A stretch of DNA of 13,619 nucleotides, from contig JAEWAX010000026.1 of assembly GCA_023391425.1 (NCBI GenBank), positions 1 through 13,619 on the forward strand. Reading direction: 5' to 3'. The stretch's first letter is position 1. Each line of letters starts with the position of its first letter. Of this stretch, positions 1-7,488 are shown piece by piece. Source of the DNA: Bacillota bacterium (GTDB lineage: Bacteria; Bacillota; Clostridia; Acetivibrionales; DSM-1351). A program made the position numbers and the translations under genes. Below the pieces are notes generated by a model. That model had not been told where the DNA came from and did not search any database. It saw nothing but the letters and a program-made list of their open reading frames with translations.

Positions 1-2828
1 ACATTAGATGGATACTCCTTAATATCGGGATAATCCTCCTGTAGCGATTCCTGAGGTTCCTGCATTAAATCAAATATGGACATTTGCCCATCCATATTCT
101 TCTTTCGAGATTGTGATATTCCATCCAGGAAACGCTCATAAACAGCAATAAGCTTTGATCTAAAAATATTTAATGAGTCAAAAGCTCCGCTTTTAATAAG
201 ACTCTCTATGCATCGCTTATTAATATCACGTCCTTCTACTCTCTGACAAAAATCGAGGAACGAGCTGAAGTACCCGTTTTGCGAGCGTTCAGTAATCACA
301 GAAAGTATCGCATTCTCTCCAACATTCTTTATCGCAGCAAGGCCAAAGCGTATTTTTTTGTTAACAACAGTAAATTTAACACCACTTTCATTTACATCTG
401 GAGGTAATACCTGTATATTTAACACCTTACATTCGTTTACGTACTGTGACACCTTATCACTGCTACCTAAAAAGCTATTTAGTGAGGCAGCAAGAAATTC
501 AGTAGGATAGTAGAACTTGAGCCATGCCGTCTGGTAAGCAACCACAGCATATGCTGCAGCATGTGATTTATTAAAAGCATAGCTTGCAAAATCCATCATT
601 TCATCAAATATTTTATTAGCTATAGCCTCACTGACGCCATTCTTAACAGCGCCCTTTACAACTTCATTTCCCTGCGCATCTGTAATACCATAAATGAAGT
701 TTTTGCGTTCCTCTTCCATTACAGCAATTTTCTTCTTCGACATTGCACGTCTAACAAGGTCAGATCTTCCCATTGAGTAGCCTGCTAATTCTCTAACAAT
801 CTGCATTACCTGTTCCTGATAAACCATACAACCATAGGTCACATTAAGAATATTTTCTAATAAAGGATGATGATATTTTATTTCTTTGGGATTATTCTTG
901 TTTCTTATATATCTTGGTATTTGATCCATAGGACCAGGTCTATATAAGGAAATTCCAGCAATAATATCTTCCAATGAATTTGGTTGTAAGTCCTTCATAA
1001 ACTGTGTCATTCCGCCGCTTTCAAGCTGGAATATACCCACTGTTTTACCCTCGCCAATCATTTTGTATACATCTTTATCATCATAATCAATTTTAGAAAT
1101 ATCTATTTTCTTATTATGTCCTTTTTCTATAAGGTCTACAGCATCTCTAATTACAGTTAATGTTCTCAGTCCAAGGAAGTCCATTTTCAAAAGACCAAGT
1201 TCTTCTAAAAGCCCCATTGTAAACTGTGTAGTAACATTGTTTTCATTTAGCTGTAGTGGTACATATTCAACAATAGGTTTTTTTGAAATAACTACTCCAG
1301 CTGCATGAGTAGAAGCATGGCGAGGTAAGCCTTCAAGGCTTCTCGCTGTATCTATTAATTGTCTTGTCTCTTCCTCCAGTTCATATTTTTTCTTGAGTTC
1401 TTGGTTTATTTCTAAAGCTTTATCAATGGTCATACCTATTTGAAAAGGAATCATTTTTGCAATTGCATCAACATTTCCGTATGAAATATCTAGAGCCCTA
1501 CCTACATCTCTAATTGCGGCCTTTGCAGCCATTGTACCAAACGTTATTATTTGAGAAACATTATCTTTACCATACTTTCTGATTACATAATCAATAACTT
1601 CTTGCCTTCTTTCGTAGCAAAAGTCAATATCTATATCAGGCATGCTGACTCTTTCAGGATTTAGGAATCTCTCAAAAAGCAGGTTATATTTTAATGGATC
1701 AATGCTTGTTATTGTCAAACAGTATGCAACTATGCTTCCCGCCGCCGAACCTCTACCTGGACCAACCATAATGCCATTTTCTCTAGCATATCTGATAAAA
1801 TCCCAAACAATTAGGAAATAATCAACATAGCCCATTTTTGAAATGACAGATAGTTCATACTCCAACCTCTGAACTATGGAGGCATCACAGTTTTCACCGT
1901 ACTTCTCAGCTAGGCCTTTATAGCACTTTTCTCTTAAATACTCATATGGAGTATAGCCTTCCTCTACATCAAAACTTGGCAAATGAAGTTTTCCAAATTC
2001 CAGCTCAACGTTGCATTTTTCAGCTATCTTTATAGTGTTTTCTAGCGCCTCTTTTACGTTTTTAAACTGTTCATACATTTCATCTGGCGACTTAATATAC
2101 AACTCATCAGTGTTAAAACGCATTCTATTATCATCATTTATTGTCTTCCCTGTTTGAATACACAAAAGTATTTCATGAGACTTTGCTGATTCTTTTAATA
2201 GATAGTGAGCATCATTTGTTGCAACCAAAGGAATACCCAACTCTCCAGAGAGTTTAATCAGCTGCTGATTTACTAAATTCTGGTCTGATATTCCATTGTG
2301 TTGTAATTCCAAATAAAAATTATCCTGCCCAAATATGTTATTTAACCTATTTGCAAGCTCTATTGCCTTGTCATAATCATTATTTAAAATTGCAACAGGT
2401 ATATCCCCAGACAAGCAAGCACTAAGAGCAATAATACCCTCAGAGTACTTCTCAAGTGTTTCATAGTCAACACGAGGCTTATAATAATATCCCTCTGTAC
2501 ACCCTAATGTCACTATCTTCATCAAGTTCTTATAACCTATATTGTTTTTTGCTAATAAAACCAAATGTCCATAATCAGAATCTATACCAGACTGCTTGTC
2601 ATACAAACTTCTTTTTGCTGTATATACTTCACAACCTAGTATAGGCTTTATACCATTTTTCTTAGCCTCTTTATAGAACTCAACAACGCCAAACATAACC
2701 CCATGGTCGGTTATGGCAACGCTTTCCATTCCCAGTTCCTTTACCCTATGTACTAAATCAGTTATTCTATTAGCTCCATCAAGTAAGCTATATTGTGTAT
2801 GTACGTGTAGGTGTACAAAATTTCCCAT
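1..2828 (-). CDS. dnaE: DNA polymerase III subunit alpha (DnaE), 3' end outside window
   Basis: Replicative DNA polymerase, family C. The visible 942 codons start at ATG 2828-2826, preceded at 7 nt by GGGGAG. The N-terminal PHP domain (about residues 1-270) begins with HLHVHT at residues 6-11 and has TDHG at 40-43 and a later TNDAHY motif. Its metal-binding motifs look complete, so a PHP-based 3'-5' exonuclease is plausible, as known for bacterial DnaEs that keep these residues. The palm follows a GPGRGSAAGS segment. The catalytic aspartates are D400 and D402 in PDIDIDF (397-403), with D550 in KMDFLGLRT. The thumb/helix-hairpin-helix part includes a YGCMVYQEQVM motif. The visible part ends just after GQMSIFDL, so the OB-fold and tau-binding C-terminus (roughly 200 residues by family length) lie to the left of the window. 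No frameshift seen. Confidence 0.97.
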   Translation of the reverse strand, partial: MGNFVHLHVHTQYSLLDGANRITDLVHRVKELGMESVAITDHGVMFGVVEFYKEAKKNGIKPILGCEVYTAKRSLYDKQSGIDSDYGHLVLLAKNNIGYKNLMKIVTLGCTEGYYYKPRVDYETLEKYSEGIIALSACLSGDIPVAILNNDYDKAIELANRLNNIFGQDNFYLELQHNGISDQNLVNQQLIKLSGELGIPLVATNDAHYLLKESAKSHEILLCIQTGKTINDDNRMRFNTDELYIKSPDEMYEQFKNVKEALENTIKIAEKCNVELEFGKLHLPSFDVEEGYTPYEYLREKCYKGLAEKYGENCDASIVQRLEYELSVISKMGYVDYFLIVWDFIRYARENGIMVGPGRGSAAGSIVAYCLTITSIDPLKYNLLFERFLNPERVSMPDIDIDFCYERRQEVIDYVIRKYGKDNVSQIITFGTMAAKAAIRDVGRALDISYGNVDAIAKMIPFQIGMTIDKALEINQELKKKYELEEETRQLIDTARSLEGLPRHASTHAAGVVISKKPIVEYVPLQLNENNVTTQFTMGLLEELGLLKMDFLGLRTLTVIRDAVDLIEKGHNKKIDISKIDYDDKDVYKMIGEGKTVGIFQLESGGMTQFMKDLQPNSLEDIIAGISLYRPGPMDQIPRYIRNKNNPKEIKYHHPLLENILNVTYGCMVYQEQVMQIVRELAGYSMGRSDLVRRAMSKKKIAVMEEERKNFIYGITDAQGNEVVKGAVKNGVSEAIANKIFDEMMDFASYAFNKSHAAAYAVVAYQTAWLKFYYPTEFLAASLNSFLGSSDKVSQYVNECKVLNIQVLPPDVNESGVKFTVVNKKIRFGLAAIKNVGENAILSVITERSQNGYFSSFLDFCQRVEGRDINKRCIESLIKSGAFDSLNIFRSKLIAVYERFLDGISQSRKKNMDGQMSIFDLMQEPQESLQEDYPDIKEYPSN

Positions 2829-3079
2829 TTCAATTCTCCCCAAGTCTATTAAAAGTATTGCATTTTAAAAAGCAAATCTACTTTATTTTCACAAAAGCAA
2901 TACTGCTCTATTAATTTTTTTCTTTTACTTAATTATAGAATATCATTTATCTGCAGTTTTTAGACTACTTCACACTTTATTATATTTCCTACACACAATT
3001 ATAGCATATTAGCAACAAAATTAATTAATCAACTTTAGCTTAATATGATGTTAATTCACGCCAAAATTGATTGTCTGAT

Positions 3080-3101
3080 TTATATTGAACTTATATTGAA
3101 C
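3080..3101 (+). repeat. Tandem 11-bp direct repeat TTATATTGAAC x2
   Basis: Two exact, adjacent copies of TTATATTGAAC lie 17 bp upstream of the -35 of the regulator promoter. Each ends in a TTGAAC hexamer, so the repeat could be an activator site, a second promoter (the first TTGAAC is 18 bp from GATAAT at 3109-3114) or a slippage duplication. Function is unknown. Confidence 0.55.
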
Positions 3102-3117
3102 AATACATGATAATCAC

Positions 3118-3146
3118 TTGAAATTTATAAAGAAATACCATATACT
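3118..3146 (+). promoter_or_regulatory. Sigma-A promoter of the ArsR-type regulator
   Basis: TTGAAA (3118-3123), a 17-bp spacer and TATACT (3141-3146). Expected transcription start is near 3153, directly at the left edge of the dyad operator 3155-3170. Bound repressor would therefore cover the start site. Confidence 0.65.
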
Positions 3147-3154
3147 TAACCCAG

Positions 3155-3170
3155 TTAGATAGCCATCTAA
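3155..3170. promoter_or_regulatory. Candidate ArsR-type operator (copy 1), TTAGAT-N4-ATCTAA
   Basis: TTAGATAGCCATCTAA is a 6-4-6 dyad placed at the predicted start of transcription of the regulator gene. The same dyad with the same spacing occurs twice at the exporter promoter, and the central CC of the spacer is shared with copy 2. Position and repetition support autorepression by the winged-helix protein encoded downstream. Confidence 0.75.
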
Positions 3171-3214
3171 TTTATTTTTACATTAGGAAATATGATTTGA
3201 TGAAGGAGATTGCT

Positions 3215-4243
3215 ATGTCAAATATTATATTCGAAGAATTAGACCCACTTTTTGAAACAATTGGGCTATTGATTGCAATTAATCAAAATGAAGCCTCAAA
3301 AAAAGAAACTCTTAAATTCCTTGATGACCTTAGCATTGACAGTGAAAAATTCTATGCCAAGAATCTTAAGATTTTCGATAATTATGTTTATACTTTTAAA
3401 AAATATAGTGTTTTAAATAAAGATTCTGAATTCTTTTTTGAGGACAGCGATTCTAGATTTGCTATGCTGCTTGTTTCCCTCTTAATGGTAAATAAGAAAT
3501 TTATTTCTGATATTGATAACATAGACGAAAGTCAGATTAATAAAAGTATTATTGAAACTTGCAAATCGATTTATGAAATTGAAACATCTGTAGAAAAGAC
3601 TGATACTCTTGAAGATATTATTGCATTTCTTGATATGACTTCAATAGGAAAAGATGAAAAATGGAAAATTATGCGTATTATGCAAAGCCCAAAGGCATAT
3701 CTTAAACAGCTTATAAGCATTATATATAGCAATATTGCCGCTTTTGAAAAAGCAAAAAAAGCAATTGAATCACAGTTTTCAAAACTAATAAGCCAATATC
3801 GAGAATTAACTAGCAATAAAAACAAGGGACAGTTTTATAAATTAAAAAACTCCTTTTCTGAAACATGCGATGTTTACCCCACGCTGGCATTTCCTCTTTC
3901 ACTGTTAATTTTTGACAAAACCTGCTACTATGGCCTTTTTAGCTCATTGATTTTAAAAGATGAAAACCGTAATCAGTCAAAGGATGAGATTATTCAAGGT
4001 CTTAAGGCCTTAAGTGATAAAAGTAAGCTCGAAATACTTAGCTCCTTAAAGGTCTCTCCAAAATACAATCTAGAGATTGCCGAGCAGCTTGGTCTAACCG
4101 CAGCAACTATGTCGCATCATATGAATGTTCTTCTGACATGTGGCTTTGTCGGTATTAACAAACAAGCTGGAAGAGTCTATTATCATATTGAGGAAGACTC
4201 GATAAGACGTTTTATTTCTTCTCTTGAAAAAACTCTTTTATAG
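3215..4243 (+). CDS. ArsR-family winged-helix regulator with long N-terminal domain
   Basis: Transcriptional regulator of 342 residues. I chose ATG 3215 because AAGGAG (3203-3208) sits 6 nt upstream; the earlier in-frame TTG 3197 and ATG 3200 overlap or precede that site. The C-terminal ~90 residues are a typical ArsR winged helix: a KALSDKSKLEILSSL helix, the recognition unit LEIAEQLGLTAATMSHHMNVL, then a wing with GRVYYHI. The N-terminal ~250 residues are largely helical, with no recognised motif and no cysteine cluster of the metal-sensing type. They probably form the effector-sensing or dimerisation part, as in long ArsR proteins paired with transporters in Firmicutes. The gene lies directly upstream of an ABC exporter and shares operator dyads with it, so control of its own gene and of the exporter is the likely role. 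The ligand is unknown. Confidence 0.88.
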   Translation: MSNIIFEELDPLFETIGLLIAINQNEASKKETLKFLDDLSIDSEKFYAKNLKIFDNYVYTFKKYSVLNKDSEFFFEDSDSRFAMLLVSLLMVNKKFISDIDNIDESQINKSIIETCKSIYEIETSVEKTDTLEDIIAFLDMTSIGKDEKWKIMRIMQSPKAYLKQLISIIYSNIAAFEKAKKAIESQFSKLISQYRELTSNKNKGQFYKLKNSFSETCDVYPTLAFPLSLLIFDKTCYYGLFSSLILKDENRNQSKDEIIQGLKALSDKSKLEILSSLKVSPKYNLEIAEQLGLTAATMSHHMNVLLTCGFVGINKQAGRVYYHIEEDSIRRFISSLEKTLL

Positions 4244-4331
4244 AATATTTCTATTCATCAGGTAGATTTTGTTTTCATCTAAAGCTTAAAAAATTGCATA
4301 ATACCTATAATCTCAAAATGGAATACTTATC

Positions 4332-4360
4332 ACTTCTCTTATAGGGAAGTTTTTTTGTTT
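4332..4360 (+). terminator. Intrinsic terminator of the regulator gene
   Basis: ACTTCTC (4332-4338) pairs with GGGAAGT (4344-4350), with one G:T, across loop TTATA. A run of Ts interrupted by one G follows. It ends the regulator transcript and makes the exporter depend on its own promoter. Confidence 0.8.
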
Positions 4361-4365
4361 TATTA

Positions 4366-4381
4366 TTAGATGCCCATCTAA
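4366..4381. promoter_or_regulatory. Candidate operator copy 2, upstream of exporter promoter
   Basis: TTAGATGCCCATCTAA is a 6-4-6 dyad ending 5 bp before the -35 of the exporter promoter. It is nearly identical to the dyad at 3155-3170. Confidence 0.75.
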
Positions 4382-4386
4382 TTTAT

Positions 4387-4415
4387 TTGACAACATTTAC
4401 ATCTTATGGTATGAT
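4387..4415 (+). promoter_or_regulatory. Sigma-A promoter of the ABC exporter
   Basis: Consensus TTGACA (4387-4392), exactly 17 bp, then TATGAT (4410-4415). The start is expected near 4422. This intrinsically strong promoter is flanked on both sides by operator dyads, fitting tight repression with inducible release. Confidence 0.85.
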
Positions 4416-4429
4416 TTTAATCAATTTTA

Positions 4430-4445
4430 TTAGATATATATCTAA
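4430..4445. promoter_or_regulatory. Candidate operator copy 3, in exporter 5' leader
   Basis: TTAGATATATATCTAA is a perfect 16-bp palindrome lying between the predicted start of transcription and the ribosome binding site. Its first base is 64 bp from that of copy 2, close to six helical turns, so both face the same side of the DNA. Confidence 0.75.
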
Positions 4446-4460
4446 CAAGGAGGAATTCAT

Positions 4461-6146
4461 ATGAAATCTATTTTTAAGCAAAACAAGCTATTGTTATCAA
4501 TTACGGTCGTTCTAAGTATTATAACCTCAATTGCATATGTGTATATTGCATTAATTCTGCAAAAAGTCACTGATACTGCCTTAAGCAAGGACCTATCTGC
4601 TTTTAAAATTGTACTGATACAAGCCGTGGTATATCTCCTGATTCTTGGACTAATAAAATATATTTATGCAATTTGCAGCAAACGGTTAGTATGTAATATT
4701 ATCAGGCAGTTGAGAAATAACGTATTTCAAGGTATCCTGCACAGGAATGTCCAAGATTTCACAAGTGTAAACAGTGCAGATTATTTATCAGCCTTCACTA
4801 ATGATATTAAACTTGTTGAGGATAACTACATACTATCCCTGCTAATGATACTTCAATACATAGTCATGTTTGTTGGAACAGTCATTATGCTTTTTATCAT
4901 CAGTCCACTAATTGCTGTGTGTTTGATTGGTTTTCTAATTTTGATGCTTGTTGTACCTTCATTTTTCGGGAAAGCACTTCAGAGAAGACAAGACAGACTT
5001 TCTAAAACTCTTTCACTTTTTACTGTTAAGATAAAAGATATATTGTCAGGGTATGAAGTTATAAAATCTTATAATATGAGCAGTCATATCAAATCCGAAT
5101 TCAAAAAGCAGAATGATGAGACCATTTCGGCAAGATTTAATAGCGACAAATTGACAGCGGCAAGCGAAAGTTTATCAGAAATCTTAGCATATCTCACTCT
5201 ATTTTCAGGGATTTTCATTGGTGCATATCTAATTATTCTTGGTAACATCTCAGCTGGAACTCTTCTTGCTCTTATTCAATTAAGCAGTTCATTTGTCAAT
5301 CCACTTATGATTATTATGCAGTGTGTGCCTAAAATTCAGGGGGTTAAACCAATACTTATACGTCTAGAGGAGTTTTCAAACTATAAAGATACTTCCTTCA
5401 CTGGTACTGAAACACCTTCATTTGATAATACAATCAAGGCAGATGGGTTACACTTTTCATATGATAAGAATCATTCGGTGCTTAATAACACAGAATTAAT
5501 AATAAAGAAAAACAAGAAATATGCAATCGTTGGGCAAAGCGGATGTGGGAAATCAACGCTTGTAAAGCTCCTCTCAGGAAAATATTACAATTATGAGGGT
5601 GAAATCTTATATGATGAAAAAGATATTCGTAATCTTGATATTGATCAGCTTACAAATATGATATCTACTATTCACCAAAATATATATATGTTTGACGACA
5701 CTGTCAAGGAGAATATCTGTCTATATGAATCATTTTCAGATGAAGAATTGAAAAATGCACTTGAAATAAGCGGTGTACAGCAGTTCCTAGATAATACTCC
5801 AAACGGGATACAGTCACTAGTAGGTGAGAACGGCTCCAATCTTTCTGGAGGACAACGACAAAGAATAGCTGTTGCTCGAGCACTAATTCAGAAAAAGCCA
5901 ATACTGATTCTTGATGAGGGAACTTCTGCTATTGATATGCAGACTGCTTATGATATAGAGAATCGACTGCTAAAGCTTGAGAATCTAACCTTGATAACTA
6001 TAACACATAACATGAGCAGGGATATTCTGAGTATGTATGATGCAATCATATATATGGAAAACGGTGCAATAGCTGAAATTGGAAAACTTGATGAACTTAT
6101 TTCTAATAATAGTGCATTTTATCGCTTCTTTAATTTGCAAAAATAA
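4461..6146 (+). CDS. ABC exporter, fused transmembrane and ATPase domains
   Basis: A 561-residue half-transporter of the bacterial ABC-exporter type (MsbA/LmrA-like), expected to work as a homodimer in the membrane. ATG 4461 follows a near-perfect AAGGAGG (4447-4453) at 7 nt. The N-terminal ~310 residues contain about six hydrophobic segments (near residues 11-33, 50-71, 127-147, 148-170, 243-263 and 266-288). The ATPase domain has Walker A GQSGCGKST (358-366), a Q-loop in STIHQNIYMF, signature LSGGQ (461-465), Walker B ILILDE with D485 and catalytic E486, and H-loop H516. All catalytic residues are present. The D-loop region reads DEGTSAID where many exporters have DEATSALD. No N-terminal peptidase domain is present, so it is not a bacteriocin-processing exporter. 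Substrate is unknown. Pairing with an ArsR regulator suggests export of a toxic compound or peptide that acts as inducer. Confidence 0.93.
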   Translation: MKSIFKQNKLLLSITVVLSIITSIAYVYIALILQKVTDTALSKDLSAFKIVLIQAVVYLLILGLIKYIYAICSKRLVCNIIRQLRNNVFQGILHRNVQDFTSVNSADYLSAFTNDIKLVEDNYILSLLMILQYIVMFVGTVIMLFIISPLIAVCLIGFLILMLVVPSFFGKALQRRQDRLSKTLSLFTVKIKDILSGYEVIKSYNMSSHIKSEFKKQNDETISARFNSDKLTAASESLSEILAYLTLFSGIFIGAYLIILGNISAGTLLALIQLSSSFVNPLMIIMQCVPKIQGVKPILIRLEEFSNYKDTSFTGTETPSFDNTIKADGLHFSYDKNHSVLNNTELIIKKNKKYAIVGQSGCGKSTLVKLLSGKYYNYEGEILYDEKDIRNLDIDQLTNMISTIHQNIYMFDDTVKENICLYESFSDEELKNALEISGVQQFLDNTPNGIQSLVGENGSNLSGGQRQRIAVARALIQKKPILILDEGTSAIDMQTAYDIENRLLKLENLTLITITHNMSRDILSMYDAIIYMENGAIAEIGKLDELISNNSAFYRFFNLQK

Positions 6147-6152
6147 CATCTT

Positions 6153-6198
6153 GGGGACATAGTCTAATTGCAATTCGGTAGGACTGTGTCTCTTTTTT
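6153..6198 (+). terminator. Intrinsic terminator of the ABC exporter
   Basis: GGGACATAGTC (6154-6164) pairs with GACTGTGTCTC (6182-6192), with two G:T pairs, followed by TTTTTT. It starts 7 bp after the stop codon. Confidence 0.9.
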
Positions 6199-6302
6199 GG
6201 CTAATTTCACTAAACTAATGTAGATTATGCATTATTGCTATAAACAAATGCTTTTATGCCAACTCTACTTTGTAAATATCTTAGTATTTGAAATATTTAA
6301 TG

Positions 6303-6329
6303 TAAATTTTTTAAGCCAAATGCCGATTT
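6303..6329 (+). promoter_or_regulatory. Sigma-D (sigma-28, FliA-type) motility promoter
   Basis: TAAA (6303-6306), a 15-bp spacer and GCCGATTT (6322-6329) match the Bacillus sigma-D consensus TAAA-N15-GCCGATAT at all but one position. The start is expected near 6336, giving a leader of about 38 nt with AAAAGGGAG (6356-6364) before ATG 6374. Confidence 0.8.
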
Positions 6330-6373
6330 ATTACATAGTAGTAAAATTTGTCATGAAAAGGGAGATTTAAAAT

Positions 6374-7144
6374 ATGCGTATATCAAATATGTCAGCTTCA
6401 ACAGTAACAAAATATATTTCACATAATAGTAATGTAACAAATAAAAACATAACTCAAAATAAAAATTCTAGTTGTGATACTTTATCAATAAGTAATTCTG
6501 GCAAAAATGCTTTCAACAATAATTCCAAAATGAGTAATGTACTTGATTCTCTGCAAAAACAAAAACAGAATATTATCGAAAGCAAAAACAAATTAATTGA
6601 GAGAACTATGGAAAAAGAAAAAAGCTTAGATTCAATTAAAGACCAGCTTGCGGAATATGATGATCAAATTATAGCTATAGAGAGTCAGATTTCAAGCTAT
6701 ATGGTTGAAGAAAAGCAAAAAGCGTTAGGTACTGATAAGAAAGAAGAAACTGAAGCCAATAGTAAGCCAAAAACAGAACAGGAAATCCAAGATGCACATC
6801 TTAATAACATCGTGTCTTTAAGTAATAACGTATTACAAATAAAATCTACCTCAGCAGTAAAGGATAAATTAAACGGACAGGCAAGAGTTCTCGCAGGAGA
6901 AATTAAACTTGATGAAGCACGTGGTCAAAATACAAACACTAAACGTAAGCAATTATCAAAAATCAATAAAAATATTGAGAATATTAACAAACAAGTTGGT
7001 GAAGCATTGACCGATACTAACGATAAAATTGAAAACAACCTTAAAAAAGAAGAACCAAATACTTCTAGGAATTCCCAAGAATCATCAACTGTTTCTCAGG
7101 ATGACAAAGAGAACACACCTTATACAAACAAAGATATATTGTAA
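6374..7144 (+). CDS. Coiled-coil protein of unknown function, sigma-D controlled
   Basis: A 256-residue hydrophilic protein with no signal peptide and no membrane segment. ATG 6374 follows AAAAGGGAG at 9 nt. Residues 1-50 are rich in Ser, Thr and Asn and contain DTLSIS (35-40) followed by NSGKNA. Such D-x-L/V-x-I-S segments near the N-terminus are common in proteins linked to flagellar structures or flagellar export, but this is a weak motif. Residues ~53-118 and ~150-225 are strongly charged, with heptad-like spacing typical of coiled coils. The Ser/Asp/Glu/Asn-rich tail is probably disordered. The sigma-D promoter places it with late flagellar, chemotaxis or motility genes. It is monocistronic, bounded by terminators on both sides. 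I do not recognise the family; a structural, export-chaperone or surface role are all possible. Confidence 0.8.
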   Translation: MRISNMSASTVTKYISHNSNVTNKNITQNKNSSCDTLSISNSGKNAFNNNSKMSNVLDSLQKQKQNIIESKNKLIERTMEKEKSLDSIKDQLAEYDDQIIAIESQISSYMVEEKQKALGTDKKEETEANSKPKTEQEIQDAHLNNIVSLSNNVLQIKSTSAVKDKLNGQARVLAGEIKLDEARGQNTNTKRKQLSKINKNIENINKQVGEALTDTNDKIENNLKKEEPNTSRNSQESSTVSQDDKENTPYTNKDIL

Positions 7145-7166
7145 TACTTTTCTTTTTAAGCATCAT

Positions 7167-7219
7167 AAAAAGATACCAATATAATGTAAATTATATTTTC
7201 ATTAAATTGGTATCTTTTT
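7167..7219. terminator. Strong intrinsic terminator after the coiled-coil gene
   Basis: AAAAAGATACCAAT (7167-7180) pairs perfectly with ATTGGTATCTTTTT (7206-7219). The stem ends in a T run on one strand and has an A run on the other, so it can stop transcription from both sides. The 25-nt loop has a small AT-rich inner hairpin. Confidence 0.88.
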
Positions 7220-7244
7220 ATATCTATTATCACCATATTCAAAT

Positions 7245-7391
7245 ATGCTGCTTCACATTAAAGCACTATATTCTTGGACTGAAGAAATATATTTATGCAG
7301 AGGCAGTATAATTTTGGATGGTGCTGCAGCAAAAGACGATATACCGGCTGAAATTCAGGAAGAAGCGAAAAAAATAGGATTAAACTTCTAA
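7245..7391 (+). pseudogene. Probable 3' remnant of a lost gene
   Basis: An open stretch of 48 codons from ATG 7245 to TAA 7389-7391. The last ~27 residues (ILDGAAAKDDIPAEIQEEA, then KKIGLNF) read like the normal soluble C-terminus of a protein and use ordinary codons. The start has no ribosome binding site, and it directly follows the terminator of the previous gene. The simplest reading is the end of a deleted or inserted-into gene. I cannot name the parent family; a short real gene is less likely. Confidence 0.35.
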
Positions 7392-7488
7392 TAAAAACAT
7401 AGCAATAGCAGTTTGTAATTACTTATAATGGGAAATATATCCATCTTTTATACCTTTAGTGATAAAATTATTCTCGGGGTGATAAATA

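Larger units (their letters stand above)
2829..3196. other. Divergent intergenic region between dnaE and the arsR-type regulator
   Basis: This AT-rich stretch of about 370 bp separates dnaE (minus) from the ArsR-type gene (plus). It holds the dnaE leader, with several TATAAT-like hexamers on the minus strand (for example near 2936 and 3002) but no convincing matching -35. It also holds an 11-bp tandem repeat and the regulator promoter and operator, listed separately. No small gene with a ribosome binding site is seen. Confidence 0.6.

Noticed and set aside
3191..3196. TATGAT as -10 of the regulator promoter
   Set aside because: It would put the start of transcription inside the ribosome binding site and has no -35; the TTGAAA-N17-TATACT pair at 3118-3146 fits better.
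3571..3825. Open frames opposite real genes (also at 2456-2644, 5704-5901, 5985-6173, 8379-8615 and 9510-9764)
   Set aside because: They lie antisense to well-supported coding sequences, lack ribosome binding sites and encode low-complexity products.
4262..4280. Extra operator-like half-sites TAGAT and ATCTA after the regulator gene
   Set aside because: The spacing is 9 nt rather than the fixed 4 nt of the three real dyads, and the site is far from either promoter.
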